Part shown: positions 30,385-40,145 of the stretch, in pieces
Position numbering within the stretch: position 1 is the stretch's first letter
Layout: every line of letters begins with the position of its first letter
Origin: JAFAFN01 sp963707555
GTDB lineage: Bacteria; Actinomycetota; Acidimicrobiia; Acidimicrobiales; Microtrichaceae
Direction: 5' to 3'
Assembly: GCA_963707555.1 (NCBI GenBank)
Contig: CAVPQM010000005.1
Span: forward strand, 1-64,000
DNA length: 64,000 nucleotides
Notes under the pieces: model-generated
Seen by the model: the letters and a program-made list of their open reading frames with translations, nothing else
The model's database searches: none
Told to the model about the DNA's origin: nothing
Position numbers and translations under genes: made by a program

Positions 30385-31278
30385 TCAGACGCCGCCGCGC
30401 TCACGGGCCTTGTCGTAGCCGGGCGCCGCTGCCGCGCGCTCGTCGACGACGGTGCCGTCGCTACGCACGAGCTTGCCGCGGTACTTGACCTTCTCGTTGC
30501 GCTCGTTGAGCGACCACTTGAAGAAGATCGTCGCGATGATGACCCAGAGATACGAGCCGGTGATGATCTTCATGATGACGCCCGCCAGCTGCTGGTCGGT
30601 CTCGACGCTCATCCAGAGCCGGATCGGCTCGTTGTAGCCCTGGTAGAGGACTTCCTCGGCCGTCGTGAGGAACGCGGCCGGCAGCGTCGGGATGATCGAC
30701 AGGAGGAAGATCACCAGCATCTTGAGCGGTGGGCCGACGCCGAAGTTCGGGGATCGGGCCGCACACGCACATCCAGACGAGCAGCGACGAGAACACCATG
30801 AGGGTGTGCACGCCGTAGTGCAGCCAGGCGTTGGCGATCGAGTTGTTGACGATCCAGGCCCAGTGGGTCAGACCGGTGAGGAACAGGTTGACCAGCAGCG
30901 CGGGCGCCGGACGTGCCCAGTGGTACACGAAGCGCTTGAACGTGCCCTCGCCGATGATCAGCCGGGCGAGCCAGGTCGGGCGTCGCGAGCAGCATGACCG
31001 GAGGGAACACCACCATCAGCAGCGAGTGCTGCAGCATGTGCACCGAGTAGAGGCGCTGCTCCGCGATGTCGTGCATCGGGAAGTCGGCCGACACCCAGAA
31101 CACGAACACGCCGAACCAGAACCACGCCTTCTGGTGCGAGCTGATCGGCGGTTCGCCTGCGGCGATGGCCTTCGGTTGGATCACCCGTGCGGCGTAGACA
31201 GCCCAGGGCGATGAGGCCACCGACCAGGAGCCAGACCTCGATGTGAGGTGTCCAACTCGGGAAGGCGGAGGCGACCAC
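30385..31278 (-). CDS. ctaG: Cytochrome c oxidase assembly protein CtaG, caa3 type (frame broken)
   Basis: Polytopic membrane protein needed for copper delivery or assembly of caa3-type oxidase. Pieces: VVASAFPSWTPHIEVWLLVG (GTG at 31278 behind AGGAG), ISSHQKAWFWFGVFVFW, HDIAEQRLYSVHMLQHSLLM with its conserved His residues, VFPPVMLLATP, LTHWAWIVNNSIANAWLHYG and PTLPAAFLTTAEEVLYQGY. Three or more frame breaks (about 30725, 30975, 31200). The C-terminus ends ARERGGV at 30385. Last gene of the oxidase group. Confidence 0.85.
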
Positions 31279-31290
31279 GGTGAGCTCCTG

Positions 31291-31735
31291 TCAGTCCGCC
31301 GGGCAGTCGCCAGGCATCTGCGAGGTCTCGCAGAAGGGCGCTGGTGGGACCGGCGGCGGGTCGTTGAACCTGGTCGAACCGGAGTCCTCCCAGAAGTTCA
31401 TTGCGGTGAGCGCGATGCCGTAGACGGCGATCGCCAGGATCATGCCGAAGTAGAAGCTGCGCTTGAGGATCGCGCTGTCGAACTTCAGGTGCATGAAGTA
31501 CAGGGCGACCAGGAAGAACTTGATCACCATCAAGATGATCAGCACCGGCACCGCGATCTTGCGGGATCCCTCACCGAACCAGTCGGTCCACCACTCGGTG
31601 GAGACCTCGAGGGCCGTCAGGACGACGAGCACCCGAGAAGATCGTGAAGTACTGGCCGTCGGTCGGGCCGTGACTGTGGTGCTCCCCGGGGTGGACCGCG
31701 GAGTCGTCATCGACCTCTGTGATGTCGGTGGTCAC
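31291..31735 (-). CDS. Cytochrome c oxidase subunit IV, prokaryotic COX4 type (one frame break)
   Basis: Small three-helix subunit. GTG at 31735 behind GAGGAGC gives VTTDITEVDDDSAVHPGEHH and SHGPTDGQYFTIF. After one extra base near 31640 come LVVLTALEVSTEWWTDWFGE, VLIILMVIKFFLVALYFMHL and SFYFGMILAIAVYGIALTAM. The FFLVALYFMHLKFD segment is typical of the COX4_pro family. Between ctaE (stop 31746) and ctaG (start 31278) with gaps of about 12 bases, so one operon. Confidence 0.87.
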
Positions 31736-31745
31736 CAGATGCTCC

Positions 31746-32439
31746 TCAGGGGATCAGGTAGACGACGGTGAAGATCAGGATCCACACGATGTCGACGAAG
31801 TGCCAGTAGAGGCCGACGATCTCGACGGTCTCGGCCTGCATCTTCGGGATCGGCCACGACGAGGGCGATCAGCGAGACATCAGCATGATGATGCCGACGG
31901 TGACGTGCACGCCGTGGAAGCCGGTGAGCGTGTAGAAGGCCGACGACGCCACGTTGGTGGTGAAGCCCAGGCCCTCGTGCACGAAGTCGGTGAACTCGTA
32001 GACCTGGCCGGCGATGAAGAGCGCGCCGAGCAGGGCGGTGGCGGCGAGCCAGAGCCGCATGCCGGTGGTGTCGCCGCGCTCGATCGCGTCGACCGCCAGC
32101 ACCATCGTGAGCGAGCTCATCAGCAGCACGAACGAGCTGATCGACGTGAACGGGATGTCGAAGAAGTCCGACGGGTGCGGCGGCTCCGGCAGGTCGCGAC
32201 CTCGGCCGGGCGGTTCTTGTAGAGCAGGTAGGTCGAGATCAGGCCGCCGAACAGCAGGCACTCCGACGCCAGGAACACCCACATGCGCCAGCTTCTCGTT
32301 GGAGATGCCGGTCGTGTCGCGTGGATGTCGTCGGGGAACTCGAGGTCCTCGACGTCCTCGTGGCCAGATCAGCAACGGGGCCTCCTCGGTCTGCGCAGTC
32401 GACGAGCGCGTCGACGTCGTCGGCGTCGGGCGTCGGCAT
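31746..32439 (-). CDS. ctaE: Cytochrome c oxidase subunit III (frame broken)
   Basis: Seven-helix subunit. Pieces: ISNEKLA then MWVFLASECLLFGGL, LISTYLLYKNRPAE, FFDIPFTSISSFVLLMSSLT, VLAVDAIERGDTTGMRLWL, VYEFTDFVHEGLGFTTNVAS, FYTLTGFHGVHVTVGIIMLM and the terminal IVGLYWHFVDIVWILIF. The N-terminus is unusual: an acidic stretch (DADDVDALVD, TEEAPLLIW, GHEDVEDLEFPDDI) runs upstream with no clear stop separating it from ctaD. The ATG at 32439 is the first possible start, but a fusion to ctaD is equally possible. Breaks at about 31865, 32215, 32285 and 32350. Confidence 0.88.
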
Positions 32440-34479
32440 CGCCGTCGCTCGAGGCGGCATCGCCGTCCTCAGCGCCGGCCTCGGCAGCTCGGCGGCCGCA
32501 CCGTCGTCGTCACCGTCGTGGTCGTCGTGGTCGTCGTGGTGGTGACCCGCGTCGGGATCGGTCGAGGGCTCCATGACCCAGCCGTAGATGCCGGCGATGA
32601 CGAGCAGCGCGCCGGGCACGGCCCACCACAGGTTGTAGATCAGGCCGTAGCCGACGAGCGGCAGGCCGACGGCGAGCACGATCGGCCAGTAGGACGGCGA
32701 CGGCAGGTGCACGTCCGTGGCGTCGCCCTTCTGCACGACGTCCTCGGTCTCGGCGATGCGGACCAGGCGGCCGTTCTCGTCTCGCCGTACTTGCGGTGCC
32801 AGAACTCGTCGAAGTCGGTCGACGACGGGCACCTCGTCGAAGTTGTGCTCCGGCGTCGGCGACGGGATCATCCACTCGAGGGTGCGGGCGTCCCACGGAT
32901 CCGGACCGCGGGTCGACCGGGTTGCGGCCGGTGCTTGCGGTAGCTGACGACGATGTTCGCCATGAAGAAGATCAGACGACACGGCGATGATGAACGCACC
33001 GATGGTGGCGACCATGTTCCAGATGTTGAAGCCGTAGCCGTCGGTGTAGGTGTAGATGCGGCGCGTCATGCCCTGCAGGCCGAGGATGTGCATCGGGCCG
33101 AAGGTGAGGTTGAAGCCGATCAGCATGAGCCAGAAGTGCCACTTGCCCGAGCTTCTCGTTCAGCATGTAGCCGAACACCTTCGGCCACCAGAAGTACATG
33201 CCGCCGAATGAAGCCGAGGAGCGCGCCACCGAAGAGCACGTAGTGGAAGTGGGCGACGATGTAGTAGGTGTCGGTCTGCTGGGTGTCGGCCGGGGCGACC
33301 GCGTGGGTCACGCCCGAGAGGCCACCGATGGTGAACATGCGCGACCAGGCCGATCGAGAACAGCATCGGCGGTGGTGAAGCGCAGCTCGCCGCCCCACAT
33401 GGTGGCGATCCAGTTGAGGATCTTCACGCCGGTCGGCACGGCGATGAACATCGTCGACAGCGAGAAGGCGGCGACCGAGATCGGGCCGATGCCCGAGGCG
33501 AACATGTGGTGGGCCCACACGCCCCAGCCCATGAAGCCGATGGCGATGCCCGAGAACGACCATGAACGGGTAGCCGAAGATCGGCTTGCGGGAGAACACC
33601 GGGATGATCTCGGACACGATGCCGAAGCTCGGCAGGATCATGATGTAGACCTCGGGGTGACCGAAGATCCAGAACAGGTGCTCCCACAGCAACGGGTCGC
33701 CGCCCTTGGTGACGTTGAAGAAGTTGGCGCCGAACAGCCGGTCGAACATCAGCAGGAACTGCGCCACGGTGAGCACCGGGATGGCGAACAGCAGCAGGAA
33801 CTGGGTGACGAGGGTCATCCAGGTGAAGACCGGCATCTTCATGAGCGTCATGCCCGGGGCCCGCATGTTGAGCACGGTGACGATCAGGTTGACCGCGGAG
33901 ACGGTCGAGGCGATGCCCATGATGAGCAGGCCGAGGTTCCAGAAGTCGATGCCGTGGCCCGGCGAGAAGATGACGCCGGAGTTCGGGGCGTAGTTGAACC
34001 AGCCGCCGTCGGCGCCGCCGCCGAGCAGCCAGGACGTGTTGAAGAAGATCGCCACCGAAGAGGAAGATCCAGAAGCGAAGCGCGTTGATCCGGGGGAAGG
34101 CGACGTCGCGGGCGCCGATCTGCAGCGGCAGCAGGTAGTTCGCGAAGGCCGCAGCCGAGCGGCATGACGACCAGGAAGACCATGGTGGTGCCGTGCATGG
34201 TGAAGACCTGGTTGTACAGGTCGGCCGAGAGCAGCTTGCTGCCCGGCGACCGCGAGCTGGGTGCGGATCAGCAGCGCCTCGAACCCGCCGACGAGCAGGA
34301 AGAAGAACGACGCGACGCCGTACATGATGCCGATCTTCTTGTGATCGACGGTGGTGACCCAGGACCGCCAGCCGTGCGCCGGCCTTGGGTCGGGCGAACA
34401 CGCCCATGGGGTCTGCCGTGCTGACGTTGGTGTCACCCGTGGTCAGCTCCAGCGGAGACTGGTCCTCGATGATCGCCAT
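32440..34479 (-). CDS. ctaD: Cytochrome c oxidase subunit I (frame broken)
   Basis: Catalytic subunit of the terminal oxidase (heme a, heme a3-CuB). Start MAIIEDQSPLELTTGDTNVS at 34479. Landmarks: WVTTVDHKKIGIMYGVASFF, MHGTTMVFLVVMPL (heme a His), FPRINALRFW, FGHPEVYIMILPSFGIVSEI (CuB His and crosslinked Tyr), WAHHMFASGIGP (CuB His pair), YYIVAHFHYVLFGG (heme ligands) and SPTPEHNFDEVPVV. After the 12-helix core come two extra helices (YWPIVLAVGLPLVGYGLIYN, VVGR-like loop, GALLVIAGIYGWVMEP) and an Asp/His-rich tail. About ten frame breaks. The end is uncertain because the acidic tail runs on towards ctaE. Confidence 0.93.
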
Positions 34480-34535
34480 CAGGTGGTCACTTCCCTCGTT
34501 GGCTTCGGTGTGCAGTCGACATCGCTGTGGTCCTA

Positions 34536-35733
34536 CTACTTCAGGGTGAGCAGGAAGGCGAGTCAGCTGTTCGATCTGCTCCTCGCTCAGGTTGTAGTTC
34601 GGCATGCCCTGGTTGTTGTTCGGGTTCATCGGCTTGATCGCCTCAGGATCGCGCAGCCATGCCTTGATGTTGTTCGTGTTCGGTGTGCCACTGGGCATGA
34701 CCTCGGCGACAGGATCGCCGTCGGTCTGATGCAGCGGCAGGAGACGCACCGGCGAAGAAGTCGCGGCGTCATGAAGTGCGTCAGGTTCGGCGCGTTGCCC
34801 GAGGCGATCGTGATGTCGACGGTCTTGCCGTAGTCGGGGTCGGGCTCTTCCGCGTACTCGAAGGGGGCCTTCGAGTCCGGGGTCAGCCCGTTCACCTGGT
34901 GGCAGAAGCTGCACTGCGTGACGAAGAGCTCCTGACCGGCGATGGCCATGGTGTCGTCGGCGGCGGGCTGCGCCGGCGGTGTCGTCTGCTGCTGGATCCA
35001 CTCGTCGTAGTCGGCGGTGTCGAGCGCCTTGACCTGCATGCGCATGACGCCGTGGGAGAGGCCGCAGTACTCGGTGCACTGCCCCTCGAAGATGCCGACC
35101 TCGTTCGACTGGAGGACACGCTCGTGGGTACGGCCCGGCACGGCGTCCATCTTCCCGGCGAGCGCCGGGATCCAGAAGCTGTGGATCACGTCGTTCGACT
35201 GGATCTTGAAGATCACGTCGCGGCCGACGGGGATGACTGCCTCGTTGGCGGTGATGATGTCGACCGTGCCGTTGTCGTCGATGTCGTAGCGGTACTCCCA
35301 CCACCACTGCTGGCCGATGACGGTCGACCTCGAGGGGGTCCTCGGCGTCGTCCATGGCGAGGATGGTCTGGACGTTGAACACGGCGAGCACGGCGAGCAG
35401 GAGCGCCGGCAGGATCGTCCAGCCGATCTCGAGCTTGGTGTTGCCGTGGACCTGCTCGGGCTCGTCGACGCCGTCGACGTCGTCCGGGTTGCGCCGGAAG
35501 CGGGTCACCAGCCAGATGAGGCCGACCTCCACGAGCACGAACACCAGACCGGCGATCGCGAAGACGGGGATGATCAGGTTCTGGATGCTCTGGGACTTGT
35601 CACCCCGGGGCGACAGCGTCGTGAGCGGCCGCCCCTCGGCCAGGCCGATGTCGCGGACCATCAGGTAGATGCCGCCCAGGACGACGATCAGCCCGATCGT
35701 CGTCGCGATGGTGGAGTTGCGCTTGTTCCGCAC
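34536..35733 (-). CDS. ctaC: Cytochrome c oxidase subunit II with fused cytochrome c domain (frame broken)
   Basis: Receives electrons at CuA. Two N-terminal helices (TTIGLIVVLGGIYLMV, LIIPVFAIAGLVFVLVEVGL), LEIGWTILPALLLAVLA, then the cupredoxin domain with VIHSFWIPALAGKMDAVPG and the complete CuA site GQCTEYCGLSHGVM. A C-terminal cytochrome c domain follows with the heme motif CSFCHQ and a likely axial Met in QGMPNYNLSEEQIEQL. This makes the enzyme caa3-type. Breaks near 35330, 34755 and 34560. GTG start at 35733; the stop TAG at 34536 follows AFLLTLK after correction. Confidence 0.92.
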
Positions 35734-35743
35734 CAGCTACCTC

Positions 35744-36664
35744 TCAGTTGCCCACGACGGTGACGCCGTCGAGGCCGATCGGTCCAGCCGTGTCGACGAG
35801 ACCCGAGGGTCCGGCCGCCGGCAGAGAGTGTTCCGTGTCTTCGTTCGACTCTCGCGGCCCCACGATCGCCGCAGCGATGCCGCCGCCGATGATCAGGACT
35901 GCGCCGATGGTGAAGGCGACCGTCAGCACGGAGCGCTTCTGCTCCGGGCGATTGGCCAGCAGGATCGCCACGACGAAGACGGCGACGGCGACGATGATCA
36001 CGAGGAAGACGGCGCCGAGCTTCGGCACGGCGAGCAGGATCCGGGACATCGACAACACGATGATGGCGACACCGATCGTCGCGCCGACGGGGATCTCGAG
36101 GGGGTACATGAGGCGGTTGCGCAGCGTGGCGTTCTCGGCCGGGTCGGCGGTCGCCTGGTCGGCCCAGGTGCGGACCGTCCACTCGACGGCGACGACGGCC
36201 AGGCCCACGCAGCCGATGACGAAGACGGTCGACGAGATCGCCGCGCCGATGACGACCAGCCCGGCGGACAGCGCGCCCACCAGCGGCCAGACGTTGAGAC
36301 CCTGGGGCGAGGCGACCCGGAGGTCGACGAGCGTGTCGCCCTGGATGACGGACCGCTCGACCGTTGCACCCTGGAGCTCGGCGAGCGCCTCGGGCGAACC
36401 GTCGCGGAACGCCGAGGTGAGACCACCGATGACGGCCATGGCGCCGGCGGCGCCCATGAGCACGGAGTAGCCGATCTGGTCGCCGACCCAGCCCTTCCAG
36501 CCGAAGGAGATCGGACCGATGATCGAGTCGACGAGGGCACCGTCGGAGAACACGGCGAGCACGCCGCCGTGCGCTGATGCACCCGACACGAACCCGTAGA
36601 CCAGGGCCGTGAGGTAGAGGAAGGCTGCTGCGCCGTAGAAGAACTTCGAACCGCGGGTGATCAT
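35744..36664 (-). CDS. Polytopic membrane protein of the oxidase locus, unknown function
   Basis: 306 residues, about seven helices; no family recognised. The first helix FFYGAAAFLYLTALVYGFV is followed by DGALVDSIIGPISFGWKGWV, then DRLGYS-like helix pairs, a soluble loop (residues 88-125), LVGALSAGLVVIGAAISSTV and closely spaced C-terminal helices, ending in an acidic and glycine-rich tail. The frame is intact. It lies 10 bases upstream of ctaC and 8 bases downstream of the COX3-like gene, so it is clearly in the operon. A structural or assembly subunit is likely (inference). Confidence 0.65.
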   Translation of the reverse strand: MITRGSKFFYGAAAFLYLTALVYGFVSGASAHGGVLAVFSDGALVDSIIGPISFGWKGWVGDQIGYSVLMGAAGAMAVIGGLTSAFRDGSPEALAELQGATVERSVIQGDTLVDLRVASPQGLNVWPLVGALSAGLVVIGAAISSTVFVIGCVGLAVVAVEWTVRTWADQATADPAENATLRNRLMYPLEIPVGATIGVAIIVLSMSRILLAVPKLGAVFLVIIVAVAVFVVAILLANRPEQKRSVLTVAFTIGAVLIIGGGIAAAIVGPRESNEDTEHSLPAAGPSGLVDTAGPIGLDGVTVVGN

Positions 36665-36672
36665 CGCTCAGC

Positions 36673-37263
36673 TCACTTCTGCACGTAGACGGCGAACCAG
36701 AGGACTGCGTAGAGCCCGACGCACGCGTACCAGAACATCGCCGATGCACTGATTCCGTCGGGGTGACGACTCGAGAACTGGCCACCGAGCGTGCGGAGAC
36801 CCATGAGGACGATGAAGAGCAGACCGGCGACGGTCATGGCCAGGTGACCGCCGGTGACCGCGTAGAACAGCGGACCCTCTGGCTGGGCGATCGTGACCTG
36901 CGCCTCGTTGTACAGGAAGGTCGTCTGGTTGACGAAGGCGATGCCGAGCAGCAGCGTCACGCCCAGCGCCAGGTAGGTGTGGTAGCGGTCGTCCTGGTTC
37001 ACCGACCACACGGCCCACTGCATCGTCACGACCGACATGCCCAGCGTGAGCAGCTGCATGTTGGGCTGGGTCAGCGGGATGTTGTTGTCGACGAGCCAGG
37101 CGGCGCCGGCGGCGTCACGCGTCGAGATGTAGTGGCCGATCAGGGTGACCAGCACCATCGCGATACCGGCAGTGGCGAACGCGGTGCCGAAGAGCAGCTC
37201 GCGACGTCGGGGCAGGTTCACCGGTGCGAGCGAACTCGGCAGAGCCTGGGTGGTGTCGGCCAT
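36673..37263 (-). CDS. Second heme-copper oxidase subunit III-like protein
   Basis: 196-residue COX3-family protein with five helices: LLFGTAFATAGIAMVLVTLI, the loop PLTQPNMQLLTLGMSVVTMQ, GVTLLLGIAFVNQTTFLYNE, FYAVTGGHLAMTVAGLLFIV and MFWYACVGLYAVLWFAVYVQ. The GGHLAMTVAG and NQTTFLYNE blocks fit COX3. ATG at 37263 overlaps the stop of the subunit I-like gene (TGATG), so the two are coupled. It is distinct from ctaE, giving the locus two subunit III proteins; this one is paired with a ligand-less subunit I. Confidence 0.8.
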   Translation of the reverse strand: MADTTQALPSSLAPVNLPRRRELLFGTAFATAGIAMVLVTLIGHYISTRDAAGAAWLVDNNIPLTQPNMQLLTLGMSVVTMQWAVWSVNQDDRYHTYLALGVTLLLGIAFVNQTTFLYNEAQVTIAQPEGPLFYAVTGGHLAMTVAGLLFIVLMGLRTLGGQFSSRHPDGISASAMFWYACVGLYAVLWFAVYVQK

Positions 37264-38843
37264 CAGGAGCCTTCCTCGTCGGATCCGCCGTCACGGAGGT
37301 CGAGCAGTGGGTAGGGCGAGCGGACCACGGCGATGGCGTAGTCACGCAGCGGGGAGTCGTCGGAGGTGGGCTCCACCCATTCCAGGGTGAGTCCGTCGGG
37401 GTCGTCGGAGGACTCAGCCGTCGCACCCGCCTTGGACGCGGCGAGCACCGACGCGAGCCCGGAGAGCGCACCGAGCACCAGGAGCGCGGCGCCGATGGCG
37501 ACGATCACACCGAACGCCTCGGAGGCGATGCCCTCTGCGCCGTCACGGGCGAGGATGCTCTGGAGCAGATGGACGAGACCGAGCAGTCCGGCGCCGATGA
37601 ACGCCGCCAGGACCGAGCCGTTGGCCGACGCAGGTGCGTCGGCGCCGAAGAGGCGACGGCTCCACAGCGCGATGCCGCCGAGGGCACCGACGACCGCGGC
37701 GCCGACCAGGAACAGCGCCTGCGCCCAGTGGAGGGCGGTCAGGTCGAGGGCGAAGAGGGTGTCCTTGCCGGTGGAGTCGAGTGCCTGCAGCGCACCGGCG
37801 AGCACGCCGCCGAGCACGAGCAGCAGCGCGAGCACGCCACCGAGCAGGCCCGGGCTGACGGCGACCTTGCCGCGGCGCAGCGTGTCGGCGACGCCGCCGA
37901 TCACGCCGAGCACCGGCAGGGCGGCCAGCACGACGAAGCCGGCCCACACGAAGGTCTGGACCGCACGGGGCGACTGGGCCCACGCACCGAAGGACACGAC
38001 GCCGTAGGCGGCGATCAGGGCTTGGAAGCGCCCGTAGTGCACGATGCGGCGACCCGAGGTCTTGGCGACGGCGTCACCCACGATGCCGAGCACGGGGATC
38101 GCGAGCATGTAGACGGCCGGCACGCCGAGGAACCAGGCGATGCCGGCGTCGAAGTTCTCCGCCAGGCCCGGAGCGTTGGCCTGGGTGATCTGGCCGAGCA
38201 GCACGTGTGCGGCGACCGAGGCGAGGGTGAGGGTCCAGACCGGCGCGGCGATCAGCATCGACCAGGAGAAGAACGGGACCTTGGAGAGGCCCATGCCGAG
38301 CGGGCGGTGCGACAGGACGGTGGTCGCCACGGTGATCGAGCCCAGCGAGATCGCCACGAGGATCAGGCCCATGGAGACGTTGCCGAGGCGAGCGGCGTCG
38401 TTGTCGGTGCCCCCGACGCCACCGTCGAGCACGGCGCTCACGATGAAGATGACGGCGCCGATCAGCCAGCCCCACAGCGACAGGGCGGCGGCACGGGGGA
38501 AGGCGATGGCCGGCGAGCCGACCTGGCGGGGAACGATCTGGATGGCCAGTCCGAGCAGCAGCGGCAGGGCGCCGAGCAGGACCAGGCCGACGAGCGAGCT
38601 GCCCCAGAGCGAGGCGGGCACGCCGAGCAGGCCGTCGTCGGAGAGGCCGTCGATGCCGGCGAGGGCGAGTCCGGCGGCGGACACGAGCAGCGTGAGCAGC
38701 GACAGCGTGATGAAGCTGCGGCCGATCGTCCGGTGATCGCCGGTGCCGAGCAGCCGCACGATCGGGCTCGGTGTCGACGCGCCGACGGCGTCGTCGATGC
38801 CGACGTCGCTGTGGGTCTCGGGTCTCGTCTCCGTCAGTGCCAT
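37263..38843 (-). CDS. Cytochrome oxidase subunit I-like protein lacking metal ligands
   Basis: 526 residues, about 14 helices, aligning by eye to heme-copper subunit I: GDHRTIGRSFITLSLLTLLV, LAIQIVPRQVGSPAIAFPRA, WSMLIAAPVWTLTLASVAAH, IAWFLGVPAVYMLAIPVLGI and FGAWAQSPRAVQTF. At the functional positions MHGTTM reads WGSSLV, HPEVY reads VPAVY, WAHH reads WAQS and the HFHY pair is not conserved (one His at most). It should therefore not bind CuB or both hemes. ATG at 38843; a longer frame was rejected. Intact reading frame and operon position argue that it is a maintained, non-catalytic paralogue. Confidence 0.75.
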   Translation of the reverse strand: MALTETRPETHSDVGIDDAVGASTPSPIVRLLGTGDHRTIGRSFITLSLLTLLVSAAGLALAGIDGLSDDGLLGVPASLWGSSLVGLVLLGALPLLLGLAIQIVPRQVGSPAIAFPRAAALSLWGWLIGAVIFIVSAVLDGGVGGTDNDAARLGNVSMGLILVAISLGSITVATTVLSHRPLGMGLSKVPFFSWSMLIAAPVWTLTLASVAAHVLLGQITQANAPGLAENFDAGIAWFLGVPAVYMLAIPVLGIVGDAVAKTSGRRIVHYGRFQALIAAYGVVSFGAWAQSPRAVQTFVWAGFVVLAALPVLGVIGGVADTLRRGKVAVSPGLLGGVLALLLVLGGVLAGALQALDSTGKDTLFALDLTALHWAQALFLVGAAVVGALGGIALWSRRLFGADAPASANGSVLAAFIGAGLLGLVHLLQSILARDGAEGIASEAFGVIVAIGAALLVLGALSGLASVLAASKAGATAESSDDPDGLTLEWVEPTSDDSPLRDYAIAVVRSPYPLLDLRDGGSDEEGS

Positions 38844-39042
38844 GTCGTCGTGCCCTCGTCTGCGCCACCCGGGAGGTGACGTGCCAACCATGGTCATGGA
38901 TTCCGGCTCGTTCCAGCTGAGCCGTGCCACAACAGGTCCGTGCTCCGGGCAGAGGCCCGGAACAGCGGTCCAACCGCTGCCGGACGGGACACTACTCCGA
39001 GCACCCGCCGGCGAAGAAAACCCTCAGGTCACAGGGACCCTT

Positions 39043-39966
39043 TCATGCCACCAGACCGTGACGAATGAGTACGTCGGCGGCCATCACGCAGAACAGCAAC
39101 GTGACATAGGTGATCGAGAACGTGAACAGCTTGATGGCCTTGGCCGGCGACTCGGTGCGCATCACCTGCACGGCCATCCACAGGAACGTGGCCCCCAGCA
39201 GCACTGCGCTGACCAGGTACAGGGCGCCGAGGTCGGCGGCCCAGCCGAAGACCAGGGACGAGATCACGACCAGCACCGTGTAGAGCACGATCTGCCGGGT
39301 GGTCTCGCGATGGCTGGCGACCACCGGCAGCATGGGCACCTCGGCCCGGGCGTAGTCGTCCTTGTACTTGATGGCGAGCGCCCAGAAGTGCGGGGGCGTC
39401 CAGAAGAACATGAGTGCGAACAGCGACAACGGGGCGAGGCTGAAGGTGGCGGTGACCGAGTCGGTGACCGCGGACCAGCCGATCAGCACCGGGATGCAAC
39501 CGGCGATGCCGCCGATCACGATGTTCTGCTTCGAGGTCCGCTTCAGCCAGAGCGTGTAGACGAACACGTAGAAGAGGCACGCGGTCAGACCCAGGACCGC
39601 CGACAGCAGGTTGACCGTGCCCCAGAGCCACAGGAAGGCGACGGCCTCGATCGCGAGTGCGAACGTCAGCCCGGACCGGGGTGAGATCACCCCGGTGACG
39701 AGCGGGCGGTCCTTGGTGCGCTCCATCTTCGCGTCGATGTCACGATCGACGTACATGTTGACGGCGTTGGCGCCGCCGGCGGCCAGCGAGCCGCCGACGA
39801 ACGTCGCGAGCATCAGCCACAACGGAGGGAGGCCACCGTAGGCGACGACCATCGTCGGGATGGTCGTCACGAGGAGCAGCTCGATGATCCGGGGCTTCGT
39901 CAACGCGACGTACGCGCTGACCACGGTCCCGATCGACGGCCGAGGGTGGAGGGTCGATGCCACCAT
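39043..39966 (-). CDS. ctaB: Protoheme IX farnesyltransferase (heme O synthase)
   Basis: UbiA-family prenyltransferase that makes heme O for the oxidase. 307 residues, nine helices. First substrate motif NMYVDRDIDAKMERTKDRPL, second YKDDYARAEVPML, plus ALTKPRIIELLLVTTIPTMV and FFWTPPHFWALAIKYKDDYA. ATG at 39966. Same direction as the oxidase operon but about 200 bases upstream of the subunit I-like gene; divergent from ctaA across a 179-base gap. Confidence 0.95.
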   Translation of the reverse strand: MVASTLHPRPSIGTVVSAYVALTKPRIIELLLVTTIPTMVVAYGGLPPLWLMLATFVGGSLAAGGANAVNMYVDRDIDAKMERTKDRPLVTGVISPRSGLTFALAIEAVAFLWLWGTVNLLSAVLGLTACLFYVFVYTLWLKRTSKQNIVIGGIAGCIPVLIGWSAVTDSVTATFSLAPLSLFALMFFWTPPHFWALAIKYKDDYARAEVPMLPVVASHRETTRQIVLYTVLVVISSLVFGWAADLGALYLVSAVLLGATFLWMAVQVMRTESPAKAIKLFTFSITYVTLLFCVMAADVLIRHGLVA

Positions 39967-40145
39967 GACCACCACAACGTACGCGGCTGCACGGCTCCGG
40001 GGCCAACCCTGGCCGGGTGGGCTCCGGACTTGCAACGGCGGGCCGGATCTGCACTCGCCGCAGGCCGAGAACGCCGCGGGCGGGAAGCTCCGACCCGGTT
40101 CCCCGATGGGTGGGGTGCGGGGGTGCTGCCCTAACCTCGCGATCG

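Noticed and set aside
37224..38879. 551-codon plus-strand frame opposite the subunit I-like gene
   Set aside because: Composition is typical of antisense frames (Glu/Gly/Arg-rich, no hydrophobic order), and the minus-strand frame has clear membrane helices and a coupled neighbour.
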